A DNA stretch of 64,000 nucleotides from Pseudomonas fluorescens (GCF_902497875.1 NZ_CABVHY010000019.1:62001-126000), one strand, 5' to 3'. Shown: positions 53,244 to 62,089, counted from the first letter of the stretch. A program made the numbers and translations. Notes: generated by a model not told the origin, from the letters alone.

Positions 53244-53841
53244 CTTGGCCGATTCTCCAGAAGAAATCCGCGCAATGCTGATGCATTCGTCGTACTCCAG
53301 GTTGCCGTTGATCCGGGAGGGGCGAATTGATGAGTCGTTAGGGTTCGTCCACAAGAAAGAGCTGTTGAAAGAACTGTTGGCAGGTAACCAACCAAATCTG
53401 GAATTCATGGCGCGCAAGGCAATCAACTTGCTGGATAACTTCACGATTCTCAACGCGCTGGAGCAGATGCGCAAAGAGTCAACTCATATCGCCTTTGTGG
53501 TAAATGAATTCGGCGACTTCACAGGTATTCTCACCATGACCGATATTCTCGAATCCATCGCGGGTGAGTTGCCCGATGCCAGCGAAGTCGAAGGCCCGAA
53601 CATCGTCGCTGAGGATGGAGGGTTCGTTGTCAGTGGTGCGCTGAATCTCAGCCAGATACGTGAACGTATCGGCTTCCAGGCCAAAGCGACCGATGACTAT
53701 CAGACTCTAGCGGGGCTGGTTATGAGCTTGCTGGATCGTCTGCCACTCATCGGAGACAAACTCAATTGGGAAGGATGGAACATGACGGTGGTGGAGGTTG
53801 AAGAGCGCCGGGTGACACGAGTGCTGTTGCGTAAGGAGTAA
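53140..53841 (+). pseudogene. 5'-truncated TerC/CBS/CorC membrane protein gene
   Basis: An open frame, with an ATG at 53164 available, encodes the C-terminal ~225 residues of a TerC-CBS-CorC protein (YegH/YoaE type, normally about 520 residues). Two CBS domains (RCVMTPRAEIDHIDL to GDFTGILTMTDILESI) and a CorC/HlyC domain (EDGGFVVSGALNLSQI, DDYQTLAGLVMSLL) are intact. The whole membrane TerC domain is missing. No ribosome binding site precedes the ATG, so this is probably a deletion remnant, although a soluble CBS protein cannot be excluded. Confidence 0.8.
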
Positions 53842-53846
53842 ATTCA

Positions 53847-53995
53847 TTAAAAAGAGGCCGCATTTGCAGCCTCGTTTGTTTCAGCCTTTGTTTTTAGCAA
53901 GGCCTCCTTGAGTTGGTCCAAGTCGGATCTTTGGGGTCCACCGCCGACTGGGCTTGATACAGCTGGCCCCTGACTGCTTCGATCTTTTGGGCCGA
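53847..53995 (-). pseudogene. Frameshifted coding remnant downstream of DUF1523 gene
   Basis: Two adjacent minus-strand frames join into one protein-like tail: SAQKIEAVRGQLYQAQSAVD with DPKDPTWTN in one frame, then QLKEALLKTKAETNEAANAA in the next, ending TAA. A one-base shift near ACCAACTCAAGG would link them. No start is visible, so it is the 3' end of a lost gene. The family is not recognised. Confidence 0.45.
53849..53872 (-). terminator. Terminator for the DUF1523 transcript
   Basis: On the minus strand GAGGC/GCCTC closes a 10-nt loop and is followed by five T. It coincides with the end of the frameshifted remnant. Confidence 0.6.
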
Positions 53996-54005
53996 CCCTG
54001 GGTGA

Positions 54006-54545
54006 TCAGCTCATCACAACTTCGCCACGGCGTTTCAGGCGACGCCGTACGATAATGGCGACAACTAGCGCCAACAGTGTCGTCACACCGAAGAAAATTG
54101 TGTTGAACCACGGGAACGGCTGATCACGGCTGGTCGTTGCTTCAATGTGCGTAATGTTGGGGAAGACCGACAGGATCTGAATCCGCCAGCCGTAGTAGCG
54201 GATGAGCGCCAGCTGCTGAGCATCACGCGAATAGCCCTGGGCCTTCGCCTGCACATCGGCCGAGTCAAACTTGAAGTACCAAGGGAAGCTCCAGCCGGTA
54301 TCTTCGTTGCGATAGACCACGACCTTCTTCGTGTCCGGATCCTCAGTATTGATAAAGTAGACATCCCGGGTTGGGCCGTCCGCGGGGTTCTCCGCATTGA
54401 TGACTCCATCGTCGTCGACGCGCTTAACTTCGACGCCGGTGATCAGCACCACCTCGTGTTGAGGTAGCACGTAGTAAAGCCCTAGCGCGGAAGCACCGAC
54501 CACAAGGAAGAGCGCACCCAGTACCAACCCCTTTAACCACTTCAT
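54006..54545 (-). CDS. DUF1523 family membrane protein
   Basis: This 179-residue protein has an N-terminal membrane helix (LVLGALFLVVGASALGLYYV), a periplasmic central domain (HEVVLITGVEVKRVDD, YFINTEDPDTKKVVVYRNED) and a C-terminal helix (FFGVTTLLALVVAIIV) with a basic tail. The start MKWLKGLVLG has a GGAG 8 nt upstream. It is divergent from the Ter operon. Function is unknown; DUF1523 genes occur in accessory regions. Confidence 0.82.
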   Translation of the reverse strand: MKWLKGLVLGALFLVVGASALGLYYVLPQHEVVLITGVEVKRVDDDGVINAENPADGPTRDVYFINTEDPDTKKVVVYRNEDTGWSFPWYFKFDSADVQAKAQGYSRDAQQLALIRYYGWRIQILSVFPNITHIEATTSRDQPFPWFNTIFFGVTTLLALVVAIIVRRRLKRRGEVVMS

Positions 54546-55170
54546 GTACACACTCCGTTTGTAATTAGCGGAATTCTGCCCCAATTCTGCCGATCAAGGG
54601 CAGGTGTTTGGTTCTGACTGGGCTAGATATCTGGCCATAGACATCCGTTGAAACGATTTTCCCTCCGGCAGAGCCGGGAGCACTCAGATAACCCGACACG
54701 AATTGACCGAGTGTGGAGGCGGCATGTCGAACCTGGGGGAAATTGGTGGGTGTTGTTACGCAGTCTAGTGGCCTGCCGATTTGAGTTTGGACCGCGGAAT
54801 TCAGTCTGCTTTATTCGTGTCAGGGCTACTAAGAGCAGACAATTGATACAAGGTTTTTCTGGCGGTGTTACCAAGGGGCAAACTGATATTATTGGCCAGA
54901 ATAAATAGTCAAACGGACACCATGCACGGGGACGTGTCTGTTTTATCGGGTCATGAGCACCCCACACCACTTCACGAATCTGAGTTCGAGGAGGGTTTCG
55001 GACGATTCAGCTTCTAGCCGTTACGCCTATTCAACTGGGCCTCGCAGTTATCGTCACAAGCTGGCACCGGCGCCACGCATTGCCTTGAATTCACAGAACG
55101 GACCGTTTTCGTCCCTTCCTTCCATTGGAGGCCAGCTGCAGCGGATGTGCAAATTTTATAGGAGCTCCAC
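54546..55170. other. Large intergenic region upstream of the Ter operon
   Basis: This 625-nt gap has no convincing gene in any frame. It contains one strong imperfect inverted repeat, AAACGGACAC (54911-54920) and GTGTCTGTTT (54934-54943), followed by TTTTA. It also holds a run rich in CCTTCC before the ATP-grasp ribosome binding site. It should hold the promoter of the Ter operon. Remnants of an insertion element are possible but not shown. Confidence 0.5.
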
Positions 55171-56169
55171 ATGATCTGGTTACTCGAAGGGCAATCCAGT
55201 CAACGCGACATCATCATTGGCGCACGCGAGGCGTTGCCAGCAGGTGTGAAGATTTTCGCATCCCACCGTCAAGATCGCCCTGAAATCACGGGACTTGCCG
55301 ACGTCGGCCTCATGGAGCCGAAGGACAACCAGGAACGCATCGAGTGGGTGATTCAAACCGCTCAGGCGAACAACATCAAGGTAGTACTGGCCGGGCGCGA
55401 GGGCAGTGTCTTTGAACTTGCTCGGCCGCGGTTCGAAACAGCAGGCCTGGTCCTTGTTACCGGTGGACTATCGATTGAAACCTTCAACATGGTCGACGAC
55501 AAGAGTCTGTTTACAGCTGAGGCAGAGCGAGCAGGCTTGGACTGTATACCTGCAATCACAGTGACTAGCGCGAAAGAACTGGCAAAGGCCTATGAAACCC
55601 TTTCGGCGCTGGGAGAGGTTTGCATCAAGCCTGCAGTTGGAATCTATGGCCAGGGATTCTGGCGGTTCAACGAAGGCGCAGATCCTTTCCGTTGCTTTGC
55701 CAACCCAGATGCGCGTGAAGTGAACTTCGAGACCTACCTGCAGGCTTACTGCGCGGGCGCCACCCGACCATCGATGCTAGTGATGCCATACATGGCCGGT
55801 AGCGAATGTTCGGTTGACATGGTTTGTGAGGCTGGTCGTCCGGTGGCCTTCGTCGGTCGGCGCAAAGAAGGCCTACATCAGACATTTGAGCGTGACGGCA
55901 CAGCGGTGGAGCTGGCGCTCAAGGCCGCCCAGCACTTCAACTGTGACGGTATCGTCAACGTTCAGACGCGCGATGATGCTAACGGCAAGCCTCACCTTCT
56001 AGAAATCAATCCGCGCTACTCGGGCGGGATCGGTTACACCCGGGCTACAGGAACAAACCTGCCAGGTATCTTTGCCGCTCGCCGCCTAGGGTTGAAGGCG
56101 CCAGCTACCGTCTGGCGGCCGGATGTCCGCGTGAAGGCCATAACCGTTGCAATTCCAATATCCTCTTGA
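55171..56169 (+). CDS. ATP-grasp domain protein of the Ter biosynthetic module
   Basis: This 332-residue ATP-grasp ligase has an N-terminal pre-ATP-grasp fold (WLLEGQSSQRDIIIGAREAL). The ATP-binding region VCIKPAVGIYGQGFWRF and the metal-binding LLEINPRYSGGIGYTRATG are present. It should join a carboxylate to an amine or thiol through an acyl phosphate. It is the first gene of the operon, with AGGAG before the ATG. In Ter-linked clusters such enzymes are predicted to build a nucleoside-like metabolite; the substrate is unknown. Confidence 0.88.
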   Translation: MIWLLEGQSSQRDIIIGAREALPAGVKIFASHRQDRPEITGLADVGLMEPKDNQERIEWVIQTAQANNIKVVLAGREGSVFELARPRFETAGLVLVTGGLSIETFNMVDDKSLFTAEAERAGLDCIPAITVTSAKELAKAYETLSALGEVCIKPAVGIYGQGFWRFNEGADPFRCFANPDAREVNFETYLQAYCAGATRPSMLVMPYMAGSECSVDMVCEAGRPVAFVGRRKEGLHQTFERDGTAVELALKAAQHFNCDGIVNVQTRDDANGKPHLLEINPRYSGGIGYTRATGTNLPGIFAARRLGLKAPATVWRPDVRVKAITVAIPISS

Positions 56170-56249
56170 TATTAAATCGATATCATGGATTTTCTACTGT
56201 GTAGCGCTGCTGCGTCTGTAGTGGTGAGCAGTCAAGGAGAGATCAGGGA

Positions 56250-57389
56250 ATGATGGTGCTAGCGGCTGGCGCAAACACCGCAATATCGGGAACACGGAGT
56301 GAATGGACTCTGGAATGCGGCAACTTCTCGGCTTTCGGGGAGTACGCGGCGGTTGCCATATTGCCGGTAGATGAGAAACGCCGCCCGAAAGGCGATCCGG
56401 CTCTGTTCCAAACTTCACGCGAGTGGATGGAGTGGAGTGGTACTCAGGAAAAAATCGGCTGCACCCTGAACCTGTCAGAACTCCCGGATGGTAGTGATCG
56501 GGTGCTTTTGGTCGTCTACACCTTCTCCGCAGCCGGTCCGGTCAGTGAACTACGAACTCTGCGTTTGCAGGTGGATGGCCAAATCGAATACAGCCTTGAC
56601 CTTCGCGACAACGGCGAGTCTGCGATCATCATCGGCGAGTACTACAGCCGCAATCAGCAATGGAAGTTCCGCGCTCTAGCTGAGGGCTCCGCTTTTGGTC
56701 TGGCTGCGCTTGGCCGGCGGATCGGGCTGAGCATTGATGATGCGCATCCCAAAGGTCACCCCAATTTCTCTGAATCTGGTCGGTCTGGTAGCGGTGCTAC
56801 TGGTACCGGCTTCGCCGTTTCCCAGAATCACATCCTAACCTGCGCTCATGTGATCGAAGGCATGCAGGAGATTCACATCTCCTCTTTTGAGGGCCGGTAT
56901 CGTGCCGAGCCTGTCGTTGTCGATCTGCGCAATGACATTGCGCTGCTCAGGGTGGAGGGATCTCCGGCACTTCGGGCGGTGGCATTTAGAGAAGGGTTCG
57001 GCTGTGACCTTGGCGAACCTGTTATTGCGTTGGGCTTCCCGCTCGCCGGCCTCGCTGGCGGTGGCGTCCACGTCACCCAGGGCGGTGTGTCTGCTTTATT
57101 TGGCCTGCACAACGATTCAAGCCTGCTGCAATTTACTGCCCCCATTCAACCTGGGTCGAGCGGTAGCCCGCTTTTTGATTCCTCGGGTGCCGTGGTCGGT
57201 GTGGTGACTTCAACTTGCCCAGACACTCAGAACATGAATTTCGCGGTTAAGGGTGCGCTTGTACTGTCCTTCCTTGATGCCTGCCGCGTAGAGGCAATCA
57301 AAACGCCTATCGGCCGGACCTTCACCACTGCTGAGCTGGCTCGTGAAGCCCAGCCTTCTCTGTGGCGTATTGAGGCCAGAAATCCGTAA
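56250..57389 (+). CDS. TerD-like domain fused to trypsin-like serine protease
   Basis: This is a 379-residue two-domain protein. Residues about 1-160 follow the TerA/TerD plan (LNLSELPDGSDRVLLVVYTF, then SAIIIGEYYSRNQQWKFRALAEG), like the first half of TerA at 62713. Residues about 180-345 form a trypsin/HtrA-like protease: ATGTGFAVSQNHILTCAHVI with His200, LRNDIALLRV with Asp229 and IQPGSSGSPLF with Ser304, so the triad is complete. No signal peptide is present, so it should act in the cytoplasm. It lies between the ATP-grasp and PRTase genes. The substrate is unknown; TerD-guided proteolysis is inferred. Confidence 0.9.
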   Translation: MMVLAAGANTAISGTRSEWTLECGNFSAFGEYAAVAILPVDEKRRPKGDPALFQTSREWMEWSGTQEKIGCTLNLSELPDGSDRVLLVVYTFSAAGPVSELRTLRLQVDGQIEYSLDLRDNGESAIIIGEYYSRNQQWKFRALAEGSAFGLAALGRRIGLSIDDAHPKGHPNFSESGRSGSGATGTGFAVSQNHILTCAHVIEGMQEIHISSFEGRYRAEPVVVDLRNDIALLRVEGSPALRAVAFREGFGCDLGEPVIALGFPLAGLAGGGVHVTQGGVSALFGLHNDSSLLQFTAPIQPGSSGSPLFDSSGAVVGVVTSTCPDTQNMNFAVKGALVLSFLDACRVEAIKTPIGRTFTTAELAREAQPSLWRIEARNP

Positions 57390-57460
57390 CCCCACTTTGA
57401 CTTGAACCCACGGAAGAGGCGTCAGGTTATCGACCTCCCGCCAATCTAGGAATGTTGTTC

Positions 57461-58588
57461 ATGGAACGTAACGCAGCTACACAAACGCTTAGCGCGCAAC
57501 TGATGCGCGGGCGACTCGAGGTCAAAGTAGATGATTCTGTCATCGCTCCCGACTCACTGTTCGGATTTGCCGAGCGCCGTAACCCGAAGCGTGCATTTCT
57601 GTTCGTGTCCAAAGTGTTGGGGCGTCACATCCCTGTACGACCGTCCATGATGGACGCAAGCTTCGAAAGTCTGGCCGCGGAAATTCCTGCTGACTTGCCA
57701 GGCCCTGTCCTCGTGATTGGCATGGCCGAGACTGCAGTTGGCCTCGGTGCCGGTGTTCATCGCGCCTTCAGCGTCACCCGCCCTGATACGGTCTATATGG
57801 TCAGCACGCGCCACCCGACGGGTACCGAACTGTTCGCTCGCTTCGAAGAAGAGCACAGTCACGCCAGCGCGCACCTGATCCACCTGCCCGTAGATCCAGA
57901 TGTTCGGGAAATGATGTTGAATGCCCGTTCGCTGGTGCTGGTCGACGACGAAGCATCCACCGGTAAGACTTTCATCAATCTACACCGCGCTCTGGTCGAG
58001 GCTGGGCTGACCAAGGTCGAGCGTGTCGTAACTTGCGTTCTGACGGATTGGTCCGGCGGCGCAGTCCGCAACACCATTGGCGCATCTGCACATCAGGTTT
58101 CCCTGTTGCAGGGCTCGTACCGCTTCATCGAAGACGCCGACGCCCCCTTACCGCAAATGCCGTCCGTAGGCACTATCGCCGCTGGTGAGTGGCGGCTGTC
58201 GCCACGCAACGATTGGGGCCGTCTGGGCGTCCGCAATGTGGAAGACACCTTGGCACCGGACCTGCAGGTCAAGCCCGGTGAACGAATCCTCGTGGTGGGC
58301 ACCAGTGAGTTCGTATGGCGACCATTCCTCCTCGCGGAGCGTCTGGAACGTGCTGGCGCTGACGTGCATTTCAGCTCGACCAGTCGCTCACCCATCGCGC
58401 TTGGTCATGCCATCGAGCACGCATTGTCGTTTTCGGACAACTATGGTCTCGGCATCCCCAATTTCCTCTACAACGTTCGCCCCGGTCAGTTTGACCGCGT
58501 GCTGATCTGCTCCGAAACCCCAGCGCAAGCCGTCTCTGCGGAACTGGTTGCTGCCCTGAACGCGGAGGTAATTGTCGATGAGCAGTAA
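57461..58588 (+). CDS. Phosphoribosyltransferase with TRSP domain (Ter-linked)
   Basis: This 375-residue protein has a PRPP-binding loop, LVLVDDEASTGKTF, at about residues 158-171 of the chosen form, diagnostic of type I phosphoribosyltransferases. The C-terminal ~120 residues (LGVRNVEDTLAPDLQVKPGE onward, with LPQMPSVGTIAAGEWR before) fit the TRSP domain. The ATG at 57461 has TAGGA 9 nt upstream; ATG 57452 abuts that motif. It probably attaches phosphoribose to, or removes a base from, a metabolite. It overlaps the next gene by 11 nt. Confidence 0.87.
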   Translation: MERNAATQTLSAQLMRGRLEVKVDDSVIAPDSLFGFAERRNPKRAFLFVSKVLGRHIPVRPSMMDASFESLAAEIPADLPGPVLVIGMAETAVGLGAGVHRAFSVTRPDTVYMVSTRHPTGTELFARFEEEHSHASAHLIHLPVDPDVREMMLNARSLVLVDDEASTGKTFINLHRALVEAGLTKVERVVTCVLTDWSGGAVRNTIGASAHQVSLLQGSYRFIEDADAPLPQMPSVGTIAAGEWRLSPRNDWGRLGVRNVEDTLAPDLQVKPGERILVVGTSEFVWRPFLLAERLERAGADVHFSSTSRSPIALGHAIEHALSFSDNYGLGIPNFLYNVRPGQFDRVLICSETPAQAVSAELVAALNAEVIVDEQ

Positions 58589-59336
58589 TCGCCCCCTGGT
58601 GTTGATCGATCTTGATGACACGCTGTTTCAAACCGCTCGCAAGATGCCGGAAGGTGCGCCACGCCACCCAGCGACTATCGACGTGCATGGACAACCGAAT
58701 GGCTACATGAGCACCGTTCAGAAGTCTTTTGCCGAATGGTTGCTGGCGACCGCCGATGTAGTGCCGGTCACCGCTCGCAGCGTCGAAGCCTACAGTCGGG
58801 TGAAACTGCCCTTTAGTCTTGGGGCCATATGCTCCCACGGCGGAGTGATTCTTGGCCCTGATGGAACGCTCGATCAGGACTGGCAAGAGCATATGCGCGT
58901 GATCCTCGACGGCTTCCAGAATCGCCTACCGGCCCTGAGCGAAGCAACGCTCGCAATCGGCAAGGAGCTTGGCATATCGCTACGCGGGTGGGTTGTCGAA
59001 GAGGAAGGTTTGCGCAACTACGTAGTGACCAAACACAACGAATCCAATGACGATGTACTGAATAAGGTTCTGGCTGAAGTCCAAGCCCGGGGCCTGTTGG
59101 ATGGTATGCACATCCACGGCAACAGCAACAATCTGGCATTCCTGCCGGCTGGTTTGTCGAAGCGCGTGGCTGTTCAGGAATGGCTGCGCCGTGATCGGGA
59201 AGTCAATGGCGAACGTCCGGTGATGGGCTTTGGCGACAGCATTACCGACCTGGGCTTCATGGATGAGTGTCACATGTGGGCCACCCCGGCGCGTAGCCAA
59301 CTGGCCAAACTAGTGGTGGGCGTGATCAATGGCTAA
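58578..59336 (+). CDS. HAD-superfamily phosphatase (Ter-linked)
   Basis: This 252-residue HAD hydrolase has motif I LIDLDDTLF at the N terminus, threonine motif VVPVTARS, and the C-terminal acidic motif MGFGDSITDLGFM. The insert pattern resembles sucrose-phosphate or Cof-type phosphatases. It would dephosphorylate an intermediate made by the neighbouring PRTases. GGAGG lies 9 nt before the ATG inside the upstream gene; the end overlaps the next gene by 8 nt. Confidence 0.88.
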   Translation: MSSNRPLVLIDLDDTLFQTARKMPEGAPRHPATIDVHGQPNGYMSTVQKSFAEWLLATADVVPVTARSVEAYSRVKLPFSLGAICSHGGVILGPDGTLDQDWQEHMRVILDGFQNRLPALSEATLAIGKELGISLRGWVVEEEGLRNYVVTKHNESNDDVLNKVLAEVQARGLLDGMHIHGNSNNLAFLPAGLSKRVAVQEWLRRDREVNGERPVMGFGDSITDLGFMDECHMWATPARSQLAKLVVGVING

Positions 59337-60423
59337 TTTTATTTGCGACCTCAAAACCGTGGGAAGCGGTAGCTATGTACCTGAAGACGTTCACTTCCTG
59401 CTCCAGCCAGTGCAGATGGAAGTAACGGATGTCGAAGAGAAAGAGCGTCTGATTCAAACGAAGCAGAAGCACTACTCCGAGATGATCAGTCTGGAGAGCG
59501 CTCCGACTGCCGTTCACAAGGCGCTATACGAGCAGGCACTTGCGCAGAATGGCGCGCGTATGGCCACGGACGTTCAGTCCCTGGCTCTGGCGTTAAATGA
59601 AGCCTGCGCCGGCGGCTCCATCGTGCTGGTGTCCTTCGTCCGTGCAGGTCTCCCGCTTGGTGTACTGCTGCGCCGCTCGCTCATCGAAATGGGCCGAAAC
59701 GCCTACCACTATGGAATCAGCATCGTCCGGGACCGCGGGATCGACACCGTTGCGCTGGAAGCGATCATCCAGGCACATGGTGCCGAGAACATCGTGTTTG
59801 TCGACGGCTGGACGGGTAAAGGTGCGATCTCTGGTGAGATCAAGCGAAGCCTAAACGGCGACTCGCGCTTCCCGACAGAGCCACGGTTAGTGGTGCTGGC
59901 CGACCCTTGCGGCCGAGCTTGGCTGTCGGCTTCGGCAGAGGACTGGGTAATTCCATCCGGCATTTTGGGTGCCACTGTTTCCGGCCTCGTATCGCGCTCT
60001 ATCTGGCCTGCCGATGGCGGACTGCATGGTTGCGTGGTCTACGACCACCTGCATGAACACGATGTGACCCGTGATTTCATCGAGCAGATTGAGGCGAAGC
60101 GCCAAGCCTTGGGACAAGTAGCCCACGCGGCGCCGTGGACAGTCAGTCAAAGACTGGAACTCCAGGCAGCCGCCTCAGATGTGGTCGAGTCGTTGGCCAT
60201 ACGCTTTGACATCACGAATTTGAACCGGGTGAAACCGGGGATTGCCGAGGCAACCCGTGCCGTACTGCGCCGCGTACCTGACCAGGTCCTGGTCCGGGAC
60301 CGCAGCGACAGTGACGTTCAGCTGCTGCTGCACCTCACTGAGGGGGCGGGCGTTACCGTGGAGGAGGTCGGTTCCGATCTGGGGCCTTACAGAGCGGTGA
60401 CTATCATTCGGAGCTTGAGCTGA
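59329..60423 (+). CDS. StiP/PRTase-family protein with probable PELOTA RNA-binding tail
   Basis: This 364-residue protein matches the StiP (PRTase_1) family found in Ter gene clusters. A PRPP-loop-like NIVFVDGWTGKGAISGE lies at 154-170, with VSFVRAGLPLGVLLRR upstream. The last ~85 residues (AIRFDITNLNRVKPGIAEAT, then RDRSDSDVQLLLHL) fit a PELOTA-type RNA-binding domain. The family carries both protease and phosphoribosyltransferase annotations; the PRPP loop favours the latter. The C-terminal domain hints that the product, or the enzyme, meets RNA. Confidence 0.82.
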   Translation: MANFICDLKTVGSGSYVPEDVHFLLQPVQMEVTDVEEKERLIQTKQKHYSEMISLESAPTAVHKALYEQALAQNGARMATDVQSLALALNEACAGGSIVLVSFVRAGLPLGVLLRRSLIEMGRNAYHYGISIVRDRGIDTVALEAIIQAHGAENIVFVDGWTGKGAISGEIKRSLNGDSRFPTEPRLVVLADPCGRAWLSASAEDWVIPSGILGATVSGLVSRSIWPADGGLHGCVVYDHLHEHDVTRDFIEQIEAKRQALGQVAHAAPWTVSQRLELQAAASDVVESLAIRFDITNLNRVKPGIAEATRAVLRRVPDQVLVRDRSDSDVQLLLHLTEGAGVTVEEVGSDLGPYRAVTIIRSLS

Positions 60424-61373
60424 TGAAGAGACGTTCTCCATACGCCCTTGGGGCCACGCTCTATATGCCGGCTACGCGAGTGGATCTGCTTGACGTCGTT
60501 TTTCGCATGAAGCTGCCAGAGCTTCGTTCGTTGGTGGTTTGCCTGGAAGACGCAGTGGCGGACATTGATGTCGACACTGCGCTGCGCAATCTGCATAACC
60601 TGCTGACGGCGATTAACCAACGTGGTGGCCGCCCGGCGGATGGTCCACTGTTGTTCGTCCGTCCCCGAGATTCGGAAATGGCGGCCGTATTGAATGAATG
60701 GCCGCTGATGCGGCATGTTGACGGGTTCGTCGTCCCAAAACTGACGCTTCGTAACTTGGTCGCATGGGAGCAGGCGGTAACCAACCCTGACTTGTTCCTC
60801 ATGCCGACCCTGGAAACTCACGACGTATTCAATCCGGGTGCGATGGTCGAATTGGGCCAGGCGCTCAAGGCAAACCTGGACCAGCGAATCATTGCCCTGC
60901 GCATTGGCGGGAACGATTTGATGGGGTGCTTGGGCCTTCGGCGCAACCCGACCACGACGCTGTACCAGACCCCGATGAGCTTCGTCATACCGATGTTGGC
61001 CGGGATTATGGGCTCGCAGGGCTTCGCCCTGACCGCCCCTGTATTTGAGCAGCTCGCTACACCGGACTTGCTGAAAGAGGAGCTGGAGCTGGATATCGCC
61101 CATGGCCTTGTAGGCAAGACAGCGATTCATCCAAGCCAGATAAGCATCATCCAGGACACGCTGCGCGTTAGCCTCGAAGACCTGAACAGCGCGAAGTTGA
61201 TCGTGAGTGACATTGCCCCGGCCGTGTTCAAACACAACGATGTGATGTGCGAGCCTGCGACCCATTACAGGTGGGCAGTCAAGATCCTCGAGCGTGCGCA
61301 GTGGCACGGCGTGAAGCAAGCAGAAGTTGGCAGCGGTGAGCCGCCGATTCGCCTGGCCGAGGCAGCTCGATGA
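60423..61373 (+). CDS. HpcH/HpaI aldolase / CitE-like C-C lyase (Ter-linked)
   Basis: This 316-residue TIM-barrel lyase has SLVVCLEDAVADIDV (metal-binding acidic residues), LFVRPRDSE, ALRIGGNDLMG and GKTAIHPSQI, all typical of CitE/malyl-CoA lyase-like enzymes. It probably forms or breaks a carbon-carbon bond in the metabolite pathway. Its ATG overlaps the StiP TGA by one base, so translation is coupled. Confidence 0.87.
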   Translation: MKRRSPYALGATLYMPATRVDLLDVVFRMKLPELRSLVVCLEDAVADIDVDTALRNLHNLLTAINQRGGRPADGPLLFVRPRDSEMAAVLNEWPLMRHVDGFVVPKLTLRNLVAWEQAVTNPDLFLMPTLETHDVFNPGAMVELGQALKANLDQRIIALRIGGNDLMGCLGLRRNPTTTLYQTPMSFVIPMLAGIMGSQGFALTAPVFEQLATPDLLKEELELDIAHGLVGKTAIHPSQISIIQDTLRVSLEDLNSAKLIVSDIAPAVFKHNDVMCEPATHYRWAVKILERAQWHGVKQAEVGSGEPPIRLAEAAR

Positions 61374-62089
61374 CACAGCAATTGCTCGAGGCCGATGTGC
61401 AAGGGAAGAAGGTGCTGTCGGTCTTTGACTTCGACGGCACCCTTACCCGGCATGACAGCTTCGTTCCATTCCTTAAGTTTGCTTTCGGAAAGCGGGAGTT
61501 CAGCCGACACATGCTGATGCTCGCGCTGCCTGGCATTCGTTTTCTCGCGCGGCGAATGACCCGCGATGAGCTGAAAGCACACTTGGTCAGTTCGTTTCTG
61601 ACCGGCGTGTCGGCGGAATGGGTACAGCGGCAAGCCGAAACATTTTGCATGGTGTTTTGGACCCGGCTGATGCGCCCTTCGGGGTTATTATCGCTCGCCG
61701 CCGAGATTGAGGCCGGTGCAGTGGTAACTCTGTGCTCCGCTTCTCCCGCCTTGGTGCTTCAACCTTTCGCTGATCGCCTTGGCGTCAAGCTGATCGGCAC
61801 GGAGCTTGAGGTTGTCGATGGTTTGCTGACCGGGCGCATCACGGGCAATAACTGCAGGTGCGAGAACAAGGTACTCAGGCTTGAGGCTGTCTATGGACCG
61901 CTGAGTCAATACCAGCTTAAAGCATGGGGTGACACCCGCGGCGATCACGAACTGCTGGACGCGGCACAAGAGGCACACTGGCGACATTTTCATCCTGCGT
62001 GGCGTCGTGGACGTCTGCGGGGAGCCAAAGTCGGGAATCAAGGTGTGAGCGATGTTGCGCTCAATAAAACAAGTACCGGTCAATCCTGA
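61370..62089 (+). CDS. HAD-IB family phosphatase (Ter-linked)
   Basis: This 239-residue HAD-IB hydrolase is related to SerB/PSP-like enzymes. Motif I is VFDFDGTLTRHDSFVPFLKF, motif II is TLCSASPALVLQPFA, and WGDTRGDHELLDAA is the distal acidic motif. It is the second HAD of the operon. It overlaps the lyase gene by 4 nt and lies 39 nt before terZ, where a fresh AAGGAG begins the Ter proteins. Confidence 0.88.
   Translation: MTQQLLEADVQGKKVLSVFDFDGTLTRHDSFVPFLKFAFGKREFSRHMLMLALPGIRFLARRMTRDELKAHLVSSFLTGVSAEWVQRQAETFCMVFWTRLMRPSGLLSLAAEIEAGAVVTLCSASPALVLQPFADRLGVKLIGTELEVVDGLLTGRITGNNCRCENKVLRLEAVYGPLSQYQLKAWGDTRGDHELLDAAQEAHWRHFHPAWRRGRLRGAKVGNQGVSDVALNKTSTGQS

Noticed and set aside
54623..54970. 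Minus-strand open frame of 115 codons in the Ter upstream gap
   Set aside because: No ribosome binding site, odd composition rich in Cys, Pro and Arg, and no recognisable family.
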